Below are positions 49,901 to 59,596 of a DNA stretch of 64,000 nucleotides, piece after piece (within the stretch, counting starts at the first letter, position 1; the number at the start of each line of letters is the position of its first letter). The DNA comes from Diadema setosum. Its lineage: Eukaryota; Echinodermata; Echinoidea; Diadematoida; Diadematidae. The DNA is taken from contig NC_092702.1 of the NCBI RefSeq assembly GCF_964275005.1, positions 37,162,816 through 37,226,815 on the forward strand. Direction: 5' to 3'. The notes beneath the pieces are model-generated. The model made no database searches. It was given only the letters and a program-made list of their open reading frames with translations, and was not told the DNA's origin. Made by a program: the position numbers and the translations under genes.

Positions 49901-52900
49901 ATGTTGTAGCAAAATCAGCCATTCCTCTATGGGTTAACTAACCTCTTCCATCTTGGCATACTCTTCAATTACCGCCTCATGTTCTTCGGGATTATATCCG
50001 TTCCAGCGGTCTCGCTTGCCATCATAGTCAAAGCTGAGAGTGGGCTGAATGTGTTCATCTGGTGCCAGAAACTCTCCTGTAAACTTTGCTCCAACTTTGC
50101 GCGGTCTCTGAATGTGTCATGTCCAACAGGAAGAAGAATGATTCTCTGCTTTAATTTTTGGCTTCAGCATATATCATCGTGTGCATGACAGATTGTGGTT
50201 AGGCTCCAAATTCAAGAACTGAGTCTTGTTAAAAAGCCACATGCCACAAAAACAATTGCAGACTATTCTGGAACCATGAAAAAGTTTATTCTTAGCCTTG
50301 TGTGGCACCTTTATTCAATGCAAACAATGTACACAGTCATTGAATTAGGCAAGAGAAATTCTAACAGCAAGGTATTTCTTCTTTTCTATCTCTATAATAT
50401 AGACTATTCTCTGGGTGCAAAGTGCAACATATTGAGGTTATAGCCCTTCAGGTTATTCCTCCCACTTTTACTTTAATCTAGTGTATGTCTGTGTTTCCCT
50501 GCTACCCTCAGTTTGAAAAGTTCTACAATGGGTCTGACAGATATCATTCCTGAATTTGACAAGAAAAGCTCTGGGCTGGATGAGCACTATCTCCGATCTT
50601 GATATGTACCATGTTGATGTACATAGACATCAATAGTTGTCATCTTAATAGCACAATGCAACAACAACAACAACAACAACAAAAAACACTCACACAAAAA
50701 AAAAAACAAAAACGAAACAAAAACTCCTTTGAATTTGTTTGCTCTTCTAAATACACAGTGGTTTGAAAAATATCGTTCACCAGGGATCATATTTACTGCC
50801 ATTCACAGCAAATCCTTCATCCAAAACAATTACACGAATTGTATCATTTGGTTATGAATGATTGTTGGAAGAAAAGACAGCAGTTATGCAACATAAAATA
50901 TCTACTTCATGATAGTCACTATCCAGAACAGGATATATAACAATCTACTGACTCCAGTTAAAAAAAAAGATATTCTTTGTGATGAGCACTCTGCAGTATT
51001 TCACTGGAAATCTCACCTCCACACAGTCTTTCTTCTTATGTGTCATGGATCCACAGTTTGCACATGCTCCTTTCCTAAACTTTGTTGCAACCGAGCCCTG
51101 TTTGAAAGAAAAACAATAGTGTTACTAGAAAATATCATCACACACTTACAGCACTGTGAGGACTCAAGAAGTAATACCTACACAGGGTTACAGTATGAAT
51201 TCACATGACACAATATGCTGGGTTGATACTGATGCTAATTATAGCCAGTACCTTAAGGCAAACCATGGGGGCCAATATGATTTTCTACCAGGGGCCGATC
51301 CAGAATTTCCGTAAAGGGGAGGCGCGTTTACAAAATTAAACAGGTGGGGGGGGCATTTTTTCCTTATTTCTTTTGCTTTAACGAAAAATAAAAGGGGGGG
51401 GGGGTGCACCTGGTGCCACTGTCTAGTCACATACCTGTTTACTTGTTTGTGTAGTATGAGTTATACCATGACAAAGCTGACAAAAAAAAACATGGGTGGA
51501 GAGTAAAAAAAAAAAGATAAAACTTTTTTACCGTTTCCATCGATGAACAAATAAGTTACAAAAAATATTCCACCTGTGTGCCATTTGAATCACAGACGGG
51601 GATGTCAACTACAATTGATAAAACATTAACCCTAATGTGACAAAATAAGAAACATTTCTTCAAAGCATTATGTCGACTTACAAAATGCTATCATCATATG
51701 AAACAGATGTTGAAGTTCTCTCACTTGTGTAAGGAAACTTTCCTCACAGCACATTACTCACATCTTTGACTCCCTTGTGGTACCACTCATTGATTGCAGA
51801 GAACTGTTTCTGCTTCTCGGATTGAGGACGCTGATGTTTCAGAGTTGGCACATCGTATCCAACATACCATGGGACAGTGGCAATGTACTGAGGGATGTGG
51901 GGGTTGATGTCCCTGGAAGAAAAGTAAATGCAAAGTTGAAGCAAAAATCTCTCCCTCTTAAAGCTATGTCGTGTTTAGGCTAACATCAACAGTATACTAT
52001 TTTAAAGTTACTTAGTATTTCCTCACCTGACTTTTTTTTTTTTTTTCCAGGGCCAATCCATCACCATATGAACATTTATGTGAGTATTCAAAGCTGGACA
52101 TCCTTTCAAATACTCCTGTTAAATAAAATTATGTCATTCTGATAACAGCAAACAAGATTTGCAGTGCTCATTACTATATCTTAGACATCCCAGGTGCAGA
52201 GGCCTATGAGGGGTTAGCCAATCACCATAACACCATTTACTCAGTGGTAACACACAAAATATTGCCCTATATGTAATTACTGAATTGTCATCATTAATAA
52301 TTACATTTGTTTGATGAAATAAATCACAATAGGTAGTTATTTCAGGCATTAAATAAACTATCAAACTTTGACTTTATAATCTCACTGTAAAAGTAAAACC
52401 TCTGACCATGATCAGATACAACAACCTTGGAGCATAATACAGAAAAAAACAGTGTATTGTTTATGCCATGATATTTTTCTGTGCTATTTAACTTTAAAGT
52501 CAACTGATAGATATGCTTGAAATTTTGAAATGCCATCTTACATGTAACACAAACGCAGAGAACAACATCTCCAGGGTGGTACACTCACTAATAGGACACT
52601 TCAGTACACTCGGTTGTCACTTTGTTACTATGGTTCTCGATCACAAATTTATCCACTTGAAATTTACCTTACTGTCACTTACAAATTTTATTTTGTGAAA
52701 TATGTTATACATGTTTACAGCACTTTCTAAGACATGACAAATACCTGCATGACATTTGGTCTTTGTTACTCAACATAAAAAGGCTGCATTCACTTACTTT
52801 CCCTCTTCATCAACAAGGGCAGGGGCTGTGCCTGCCTTTCGAGCCTCCTCCAGTTCCTTGGCCTTCCTCCAGTCCTCTCGTTTACTGCCCTGGCTTGGTT

Positions 52901-52958
52901 CCTCCATCTTGTGGGACTGAGCTGCCACTGAGGGCAGCGTTGCCCTTGCGTAAGACAT
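40766..52958 (-). CDS. SLU7: Pre-mRNA splicing factor SLU7, complete
   Basis: SLU7 helps select the 3' splice site in the second catalytic step of splicing in the nucleus. Fourteen coding exons join in phase to 613 residues; the human protein is 586. Conserved blocks in order: [20 protein letters not shown] near residue 27, [15 protein letters not shown], the CCHC zinc knuckle [14 protein letters not shown] (C116, C119, H124, C129), [73 protein letters not shown], a Lys/Arg-rich then Ser/Glu-rich stretch, and the family end block DERKRPYNS with [13 protein letters not shown]. The start ATG at 52958 is the first ATG of this frame in its exon. A non-coding exon precedes it near 54.8 kb. Several introns carry transposon copies. 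Confidence 0.97.
41053..41228. mobile_element. Pogo/Tigger-like MITE in SLU7 intron 13
   Basis: The ends CAGTGCACTCCTGTTATAAT and, inverted from the right, CAGTGCATTCCCATTATAAC are terminal inverted repeats; TA follows the right end. It is 176 bp long and related to the copy at 16798-16979. Confidence 0.75.
41379..41603 (-). CDS. SLU7: SLU7 coding exon 13 (charged region)
   Basis: Acceptor TTGCAG, donor GTATTG. It encodes [20 protein letters not shown], more Lys/Arg, then [20 protein letters not shown] and IRKKKIMEV up to the splice. This charged segment is longer than in human SLU7 and contributes much of the size difference. Confidence 0.95.
42221..42418 (-). CDS. SLU7: SLU7 coding exon 12
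   Basis: Contains the conserved block [19 protein letters not shown] and SYCTGQAGK, then a less conserved Glu-rich part ending KSLME. Acceptor TTTTTACAG, donor GTACGA. Confidence 0.96.
42671..43445. mobile_element. Non-autonomous TTAA-flanked DNA transposon in SLU7 intron 11
   Basis: TTAA lies at 42667-42670 and 43446-43449. The ends CCCTAAAAGGGCCGGG and, inverted from the right, CCCTAAAGGGGCCGGG are terminal inverted repeats. Each end carries a long G run followed by GCAGAATCC. The 775 bp element lacks a transposase frame. TTAA targets are used by Kolobok and piggyBac groups; the CCCTAAA ends look more Kolobok-like, which is inference. Confidence 0.75.
43713..43817 (-). CDS. SLU7: SLU7 coding exon 11
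   Basis: Encodes [20 protein letters not shown] and [14 protein letters not shown], closely matching the human protein. Acceptor ATCCACAG, donor GTAAGT, phase 0 at both ends. Confidence 0.97.
44190..44590. repeat. Dispersed repeat with TGACCT motifs and GGACGGAC tail
   Basis: The stretch has repeated GACCTTTGACCTT-type sequence at the left and an ACGGACGGACGAGGGATGG-type tail ending in CCTCCAGTGGGCTCG. I know this kind of sequence as a common dispersed repeat in marine invertebrates. Boundaries are approximate and no target duplication was identified. It lies in SLU7 intron 10. Confidence 0.5.
44365..44377 (-). promoter_or_regulatory. Perfect DR1 nuclear-receptor site (in a repeat)
   Basis: The plus strand reads TGACCTTTGACCT, the complement of AGGTCAAAGGTCA. 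This is a direct repeat of the AGGTCA half-site with one base spacing, the HNF4/RXR/COUP-TF type. It sits in a dispersed repeat inside SLU7 intron 10, so function is not implied. Confidence 0.5.
45241..45297 (-). CDS. SLU7: SLU7 coding exon 10
   Basis: A 57-base exon encoding [19 protein letters not shown]; the human counterpart is YGGQEHLDAPPAELLLAQT. Acceptor TTATCCAG, donor GTAGGT. Confidence 0.96.
46162..46301 (-). CDS. SLU7: SLU7 coding exon 9
   Basis: Encodes [20 protein letters not shown] through [10 protein letters not shown] to KETILEK. The acceptor is CCCTTCTTAG. The donor GAGAAG|gtgcca is weak, but protein homology (ILEKYGG across the junction) and phase both require it here. Confidence 0.93.
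47114..47181 (-). CDS. SLU7: SLU7 coding exon 8
   Basis: A 68-base exon encoding [20 protein letters not shown] and AQ; human has [20 protein letters not shown]. Acceptor TTTCTAG, donor GTAAGT. Confidence 0.95.
47767..47864 (-). CDS. SLU7: SLU7 coding exon 7
   Basis: Encodes [20 protein letters not shown] then [13 protein letters not shown], with donor GTGAGT after GATGA. Acceptor CACTACAG. Confidence 0.96.
48796..48927 (-). CDS. SLU7: SLU7 coding exon 6
   Basis: Encodes [20 protein letters not shown] then [20 protein letters not shown]. Acceptor TCTGTAG, donor GTGGGT. A G-rich tract (49030-49075) lies in the intron just upstream. Confidence 0.97.
49029..49077. repeat. G-rich tract in SLU7 intron 5
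   Basis: G runs of 5-14 separated by single A on the plus strand. The SLU7 pre-mRNA carries the complementary C/T tract, so the quadruplex potential is on the non-transcript strand. Confidence 0.9.
49487..49555 (-). CDS. SLU7: SLU7 coding exon 5
   Basis: A 69-base exon encoding [20 protein letters not shown] and KAK. Acceptor TTTACAG, donor GTACAC. Confidence 0.94.
49943..50107 (-). CDS. SLU7: SLU7 coding exon 4
   Basis: Encodes [20 protein letters not shown] then [20 protein letters not shown] and the start of the EEYAK helix. Acceptor CATTCAG, donor GTTAGT. Confidence 0.97.
51017..51097 (-). CDS. SLU7: SLU7 coding exon 3 (zinc knuckle)
   Basis: An 81-base exon that encodes the CCHC knuckle [14 protein letters not shown], preceded by KFRKGA. 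Acceptor TTCAAACAG, donor GTGAGA. In SLU7 this knuckle serves nuclear retention and 3' splice site selection (family knowledge). Confidence 0.97.
51289..51421. mobile_element. Short hAT-like remnant in SLU7 intron 2
   Basis: The left end CAGGGGCCGATCCAGAATTT resembles CAGNGGCGGATCCAG hAT termini, and the right end inverted reads CAGTGGCACC. G runs lie inside both ends. No clear 8 bp duplication was found, so the assignment is tentative. Confidence 0.4.
51762..51912 (-). CDS. SLU7: SLU7 coding exon 2
   Basis: Encodes [20 protein letters not shown] then [17 protein letters not shown] and WYHKGVKD. Acceptor TTCTTCCAG, donor GTGAGT. Confidence 0.97.
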
Positions 52959-53012
52959 AGTGTTTTCTGTCAGCACCTGTCCTCTTCAGGTATGGATGTC
53001 GTCTTGTGAGCA
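52798..53012 (-). CDS. SLU7: SLU7 exon with start codon (coding 52958-52798)
   Basis: The acceptor TTTATTACAG at 53013 opens a short 5' UTR, then the ATG at 52956-52958 begins [20 protein letters not shown]. The exon ends GGAAA|gtaagt. A GTG-started extension of the frame upstream of the ATG is not needed. The human protein begins similarly with a short variable stretch before the REDWRK block. Confidence 0.92.
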
Positions 53013-54770
53013 CTGTAATAAACATATGACAGCATTGCAACCAAATTATTAACATATCCACCTATTTGGTGTAAAATTGGTTTTGGGTCAAATCAGAATG
53101 ACATGTGAACAAACAAAACCAACAATTAGAATTCAAGGAGTCTGCAAGCATCTATAACTATGTATGAAAAACTGTGCTAAAAGTACTCAGTACATCGTCT
53201 TTGAACTCAAGAGGGTCTTTATTTGTTGAGTTAAATTGACAGTTAAGACTCAAATAATTTTTTTGTACAACAAAAAATTACAAATCTAAACTACTAGTCT
53301 AGTTTTACAGCAGGGTGGTCCAAAACTTGAAATTTGAGCATGTTGCAAGCTCAGAATCTGAGAATATTGCAGAAATTATATGTATCATGAGCACGTAGTA
53401 CGCAATATTTCGCGGCTTATTGTGCTGCTTACATTCAATGTTCTCTCTCATGTTTTGCACACAAATATATACAGTAAGTACCAAGAAGTTTGATTTTCTT
53501 ATGTTTGCACATGTTTTTCACATGTTTGACTACATTTTGTTTTGAGCTTGTTGCAAATTCTTGAGGATGTTGCATAGCATGTTGCTGGCTTTTGAGGATG
53601 TTGCACAAGAATTTTAGCATGTTGCAGCGACATGCTAAAACCCCTCATGGACTACCCTGTTACAGACCTGTGTGATGCACTTATGTAGTCCATGTAAGTG
53701 GTGGTTGTTATTTGCCATAGATGACAAAGTAAAAGAAGCTAGTGAATTCTTCCTCTCTGACAGCTTTAACATGCATATCTTTTGTTCGAAGTATAAGTAT
53801 CACATTACAACCACAGGATTAGTATATGCAGCTGTGCCTCGGGTACAGTGAGCATTTGGTGCATTTGGTGCATTACCATACCATATATTTGAATTTAAAC
53901 ATCTAACATTAATAACAACCTTCAAATATCACAGAAATGTTTAATATAGCTTTACAATACTAAATTGTCTTGTCATTTTGGTGGAATATATCGAATATCT
54001 CATGCTCTGTGCTATTTAGGAAGGAATGCAAAAGGGATGGCCCATCTTTGATTTCATAAAGCTTTTTTCGAATATTTGACTCAACAGTAGGGCTAGGCAG
54101 AGAGCGTGTTACCCATGATTCGGCAATTGTCATGATTCGACTTAAATTTTACTTCACTTCCAGTTTGGAACTCTTTCCGCATTTAATAGGGCCTAGCTAG
54201 AGATCTCAAACTCCAAATTTATACAATTTTTTGTTTTAATCATTCATTGATACAAAGTAGGTTTAGAACCTAGATCTACGGCTTACTAGACCACTAATAC
54301 TATTTTGAGCTTCACTGCTTTCGATGCACGATGCAGATCTAGGTAACGTGTTGTTAATCATGCACTTTAAAAATTACGGCCCTAGCTAACTTATATCATC
54401 GACATCGGTACCTCATCCCCCGTATGCCAAGGTGATGATACAGACTTGTAATAAATAAATCAGATATACACCTGGCCTAGAATCTTGTGTTGTTAAAAGT
54501 GAATTGAAATTTAGGCTAGGACCTACTGTAAATTACCGCACTTGTGACAGTGCAGCGTGAGCGAGCTTACATACACAAATATGAATGAGTGGGACTGAGT
54601 TACGTTACCAACGGGTTATGGAGTGCGTCGATATCGAGATCTGACACGCCAAATTCGGCTTTTGAGCGATACACAGACAGTGAAACAAGGCATGTAATTC
54701 CTTCCTTTTTTTATCTTACCGTCGGTTAAATACATGGATTAAGGGAATATTGAATATCGTTACCACTTAC
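53013..54770. other. SLU7 5' UTR intron (inferred)
   Basis: AT-rich, without exons I can support. Holds a loose cluster of AGCATGTTGC-like words around 53.33-53.63 kb. Its 5' boundary is the GTAAGTGG donor at 54770. Confidence 0.5.
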
Positions 54771-54860
54771 GTTTTTCGTGCGTTGTGTCGTGTTGTTCAG
54801 CGTCGCAAACAATACCTATCGTGTAGCGTAAAATACATGTACATTGCATGTACATTGCAG
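54771..54860 (-). other. SLU7: Probable SLU7 non-coding first exon and promoter edge
   Basis: On the minus strand a CpG-richer segment (TTGCGACGCTGAACAACACG and on to CACGAAAAAC) ends in a consensus GTAAGTGG donor. The upstream edge is a guess. Just upstream, ATGTACATTGC occurs twice in tandem. The tRNA-His gene starts divergently about 70 bases away. Confidence 0.45.
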
Positions 54861-54930
54861 ATTGCACCCTCTAGTTCGTTGCTTTAAAATGCACGTAACG
54901 CCTCCCAACGTCATCCATCCAGTATGGTGC

Positions 54931-55002
54931 GCCGTGATCGTCTAGAGGTTAGGACATTGCGTTGTGGCCGCAATAACCCAGGTTCGAATCCTGGTCTCGG
55001 CA
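54931..55002 (+). tRNA. tRNA-His (GTG)
   Basis: This 72-base cloverleaf has acceptor GCCGTGA with TCTCGGC, D stem GTCT/GGAC, anticodon arm TTGCG-TTGTGGC-CGCAA with anticodon GTG, T arm CCAGG-TTCGAAT-CCTGG and discriminator A. The intragenic A box lies around TAGAGGTTAGG and the B box is GGTTCGAATCC. It follows animal tRNA-His closely. One oddity is a T-T mismatch at the fifth acceptor pair. The extra 5' G of mature tRNA-His is not encoded, as usual in eukaryotes. The neighbour is the divergent SLU7 promoter. Confidence 0.95.
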
Positions 55003-55005
55003 ATG

Positions 55006-55011
55006 TTTTTT
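55006..55011 (+). terminator. Pol III terminator of tRNA-His
   Basis: Six T on the plus strand starting four bases after the tRNA 3' end. Confidence 0.85.
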
Positions 55012-55208
55012 ACTACTCATTGCTGTTTTTGCTTTGACTTGTCTTCTATATATCAATCATGCAAAATGTCAAAGTTCTCTAGTTCATTTATGGCAGAAGA
55101 AGAAAAAGGGAGCATGTATGTCAGTATGGTCGTCAAAACAAAGAAGAAATAATCTATTTACCTTTCTCATCAAATTATTGTTACAATATTTTTAACTCGG
55201 TGGGTGGG

Positions 55209-55212
<4 letters not shown>

Positions 55213-55270
<58 letters not shown>
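55213..55270. repeat. (TA)n microsatellite
   Basis: Nearly pure TA run that ends exactly where the 60 bp inverted repeat begins. Confidence 0.95.
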
Positions 55271-55705
55271 GTTGAGACAATGTAGATAACAGAAGATGTC
55301 GCATGAAACCGGCAGAGTTGTGAAGCCACAAGACATCCAGGCTACGCAAACGTCTGCTTAGCAGGTAATCATATTATTTAGTTTATTTATGATATATGTT
55401 TGATATTTTTTATTGTATGATATGTTTGTATGCTATATATACTCACTATACACTCATTTCCAGTTATACATTGTTGAATGTGTTGCAAAGAGCCAAAAAA
55501 TATTGCCAAGTATGTCATGTAACTATTAACTCATGCTCAACTTATATTTAATATATTGTGTATATGACTTCAGATTTGTTATGCTCAAAAACATATATTT
55601 CGTTTCACAAACAGACATTAAAGCTGAGGAAGACCACGGTCGAAAGCTTCACAACTCTGCCGGTTTCATGCGACATCTTCTGTTATCTACATTGTCTCAA
55701 CTATA
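55267..55705. mobile_element. Element with perfect 60 bp terminal inverted repeats
   Basis: Bases 55267-55326 (TATAGTTGAGACAATG onward) are the exact reverse complement of 55646-55705 over all 60 positions, with 319 bp between. Just inside the right arm is CTGAGGAAGACCACGGTCGA. It is bordered by TA microsatellite on the left and lies 50 bp before another on the right. A Penelope-like tail follows within 300 bp, so this may be the terminal-repeat part of such an element; alternatively it is a separate MITE. Confidence 0.75.
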
Positions 55706-55755
55706 ATTTCACTTAAGATGACAGAGGCGTGCGGTAGGAATATCAGCATCATCAC

Positions 55756-55911
<156 letters not shown>

Positions 55912-55998
55912 TTGGTATATATCCATCGGGAATGTGTAGTTTGTTGAGGATTGAAAAGTGCCCAATGCTGTAAAGCAGAGCATGTTAGGCGATGGATT

Positions 55999-56345
55999 TT
56001 TATTATATCCATCAAGAACGAGAAATACAAAAACGAAACCCAACTCTCAATACATCTGGAGCCTGAAAGAAAAACGAGTAAACACTAACATGGGACATCC
56101 AAAAAAAGTCAAACCTAACTCTAAGAAGGAGTGGCCTGTGCAAGCTCTGCCTCGATGAGAAGGCCATCATCATCCGAAATAAAAACGTACTCAATAAAAG
56201 GTCCGAGCTTACATCCAAATGCAGACACCGGAAAAGAAAACCATCCATGCGTCAAATCGATCCACCGCACCACACGAGTACAGAAACACACCACTTTGTC
56301 AGTCTGCCTGAAGATCGCGACAGCGTGAAACCGCCGGTAGCAGAC
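55999..56345 (+). mobile_element. Penelope-like element, 3' endonuclease tail (decayed)
   Basis: Plus-strand translation shows [16 protein letters not shown] and then CKLCLDEKAIIIRNKNVLNK with RSELTSKCRHRKRK. This order, including the CxxC, LNKRSEL and KCRH motifs, matches the GIY-YIG endonuclease region at the C-terminus of Penelope-like retroelements as I know them. Only this fragment is present; the reverse transcriptase part is not visible and the copy is broken. TA microsatellite lies on both sides. Confidence 0.65.
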
Positions 56346-56368
56346 AAGGCACCAAAACACAGGTACGC

Positions 56369-56370
<2 letters not shown>

Positions 56371-56448
<78 letters not shown>
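56371..56448. repeat. (TA)n microsatellite
   Basis: Uninterrupted TA run closing off the Penelope-like fragment. Confidence 0.95.
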
Positions 56449-56451
<3 letters not shown>

Positions 56452-59200
56452 TTGCAAAAAAAAAAATGGAGAAATGAATTGATGATATCATTTTGCATAC
56501 TAATTATTGTTAAATGCAGTTCTATATTACAAGTAAGAAGAAACAGCCACTTGAATATGATTGTGCGACGAAAATATTTCCAGACGGAAAAGGAAGGACT
56601 GGTAAGGAATATATTGGACTTAACCACTACGATGCTTTATGTAGGCCCCAATAAATGATACATTCATTGAAATTATGCCTATCGTATTTTGTTGTTGTTG
56701 TTGATTTGTAGATTAATGTTGCTTATGATCCGTCAGTTTGACATATACAGTGTATTGGTGGGGGGGGGGGTTGATCGCCGAATGACTGTGTCAATTTTGA
56801 AATTTTTATCACGACTTGATTACTGAATTATAACTTACCATTACTATAGCATATTTGCAGCTGCGTACAGTTCTTAAACAACAGACACATTTTGAAAGTG
56901 GGGCGGGGTGCGATACCCCGTTTAATGATTTTTTTTCTTTTCCTATCGTTCTTCAACCTTTTGCTATATATTGCATGGATTCATACTATCTGATACCGAC
57001 ATTATTTTGCGGCTTCGGTCACTCCTGTACTTCCTCTCAAAGATATATGCAACTGAAAGCGCCCTTATTCCACAAAGATTAAGATACACTGTGCCACTTA
57101 TGCAGTACATAATATCACCTTCTCTTTTTTGCAAAGTAGGATCTACGCCATAATAGCTACCACATCGATGCAACATGCCGAATATTCAAAGCGATATGTT
57201 TCATTACGTGACACAATATCAACAAAATTCCTTGGGGCAAATGACGCCATGAGATTAATCGGCAACATTATGACCTTATTCGGGAAAATAATGACCTTGT
57301 TTGATCAAAATCTACTCGTCCGCATGCCAGGTGTAAAAATATATACCGGTTCATTAACTCTTGACAGTACATTACAATTGTCCTGAGAAACTAAACCATA
57401 AAGATCAACAAAAAGTTCTTAATTGATACACCTGTACATGTAAGGCAGATGCATGTACACGTTGTGTATGTACACAATTTAAACGAGAGAAGCAATTCAC
57501 ATCGCTCTTTTAACCAGTTCCATACCCTATTATGAAATCCCCATCGCCTTAATACAGAGACCACCCGGTTCCAGTAGGGAACGGGTTAAGAGGCAAAGTT
57601 CTCTGCTCCCCGGAATTGATGTGACTGATTATGATGTGTGAGGGAGCTCGCGGATATGATTTTTATAGTTTGAGCAAAAACTAGGAGGGATATTTTGTAT
57701 CAAGAATACGGCATTTATAGTAGGTCTATACAAATAAGTTGACCAAGTTTCGCCTGTTACATACGCCTCAAACACTGAAACGTGAAAGCGAAAAACAAAC
57801 GGCATTCTATTCAAAAGTAGACTTTCCGTTGGGAGTGCAATATTTACATACAACTTTGTAGGAACACGTACAGTACTGCCCTCACCATCTGAATATAACT
57901 CATCCTGTATATGTATTCAGTTACTTTGATCGTCTCCAGAGAATGGACGGGCTTATCACTTTCACTTGGCATACATGCAGTTGTAAAGTATTCCACGAAG
58001 AAAGGCATTGAACGAACACATCAATTTAAACATGAATTAAACAAAATGATTCAGGTGAAACATGAATAAAGGTGTAAGCTCTACTTGAGCACCTTCAAGT
58101 TAAATGAAATAACCTCTCTGCACAACGATATAATTGCTGACCAATTTCAATTTTCTGACATCAATTATAGATATTACCACTTCCTTCAATGCACTTATCG
58201 CAACCGTTATCCATATCATACGGTACTCCAGGTTTTATCGACACATGAAGATGCGACACCATTGCTGAAACGTCAACTTCAGAGGTTGAAGGGAGGTTTT
58301 ACAAAAAGAAGACACATCTCTTAGAATCTTACATCAAACTAACCTAATATAATTCAATGAACAGCTACTACATGAAGGAATTCCTTGAATACCATTGAGT
58401 AATATACGTACAATGATTGCAGAGGTTAACATCATATAACAGACTTGCTCATCCCCTGTACTGGTATTAATGAGTCAGCCGTTTTGCAGCTAACTGGTCA
58501 TACTTGTCACGTACGTGGTTCCAAAGTCCAGAATTATGGCATGAAATTACATCAAAGCACACTTGATAACTGCCAACCTGATATTATACAATGTCAAGAC
58601 ATACACAGGGGTCGAGGAATGTTATTCTCGTGTTTGAAAGTGTGTGTGTGTGTGTGGGGGGGGGGGGGTAGGCGAGCTGGTCGGTCATGACTGCTGAGGG
58701 GGACTTGCGACTGAGGCCCCTAGATAATCCTTGGTTTTAGTGGGTTTGAATATAGGCCTATATACATGTATAGGCATACGTGAAGCGATTGACAGACGTT
58801 AGTTCTATATGAGGTATGAAATGCAACAAGACAGCATTGTCTCAGAATTATTCAGAACTTAGTATAAAAGAAGTGAAGGTATTCTGGACCGCATCACTAT
58901 GTACATGTAATAATGGTAATTTATGTCTGCCAACTTGTGTGCTATTTGAAAACAGCCAAAATAAAATAATACGATGACGATGTCCATTTGCGCAATGTCG
59001 AAAATAATATCAATGCCGCTCTCCATTCCATCTTAATATCGACTGCTGAACAACCTGTCAGCAAAATCGCAGTATTCTAAGTAATATTTTCTCTTATGAA
59101 TCATTTGCGACAGCAAATTAATATCAAACAACCTACAATTTGATACCCATTCAAGATGTCTAAATTTACACATAAAATCTCTACATGAATCATCGATAAT
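56449..59200. other. Intergenic stretch between the TA block and POLN
   Basis: AT-rich with a G run at 56.76 kb and a GT/G run at 58.65-58.67 kb. Open frames of 60-85 codons show no conserved motif or splice logic. No gene supported. Confidence 0.5.
58640..58668. repeat. (GT)n followed by a G run
   Basis: GT dinucleotides passing into pure G. Confidence 0.9.
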
Positions 59201-59209
59201 AACGAAATG

Positions 59210-59215
59210 TTTATT
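59210..59215 (-). terminator. Candidate POLN poly(A) signal
   Basis: AATAAA on the minus strand about 320 bases past the POLN stop codon at 59537-59539. Confidence 0.5.
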
Positions 59216-59536
59216 GCTCTATCTTACTCTTAACGGAGAGAGAAACATCAGATTAGGAGTGGGAAGATGAAATACACCCTAATTTGAAAAATAATGCTTC
59301 TACACTGAGTATTCTGAATCATCAATGTTACAAAGTACGTAGAATAAACAAAAATACATTTCCCTTGGAAAAGCCTAAACGAATTCAACTATGCTATTCC
59401 ATTTTCTGGCATATTTCGCAGGTATCTTGAAAATCTAAGAAGTACAACAGTAATTTAAGTCTGTAGCGAAGTGTCAAAGTTGAAGACAAGTATTCGTAGC
59501 ACAATGAATAACGATGTCTTTCCATGCAAGTCGAAA

Positions 59537-59596
59537 TTAAGCTGCTTGGAGGCGTCCCCACGATTTGCCCGTACTCAGAGAAACAGGGAGCGGAAC
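59537..59596 (-). CDS. POLN: POLN last coding exon
   Basis: The acceptor TTCTCTTGCGAAG is followed by 19 codons, VPLPVSLSTGKSWGRLQAA, and TAA. The human counterpart is VPLKVSLSAGRSWGHL, with a longer variable tail. Too short for an ORF scan; found by looking for the conserved SWG block. Confidence 0.92.
   Translation of the reverse strand, partial: VPLPVSLSTGKSWGRLQAA

Noticed and set aside
55621-55660. Hammerhead ribozyme-like core near CTGAGGA...CGAAA
   Set aside because: CTGAGGA fits CUGANGA and GAAA follows a GACC/GGTC stem, but an unpaired A interrupts the stem II start and no proper stem I/III partners or cleavage site were seen.
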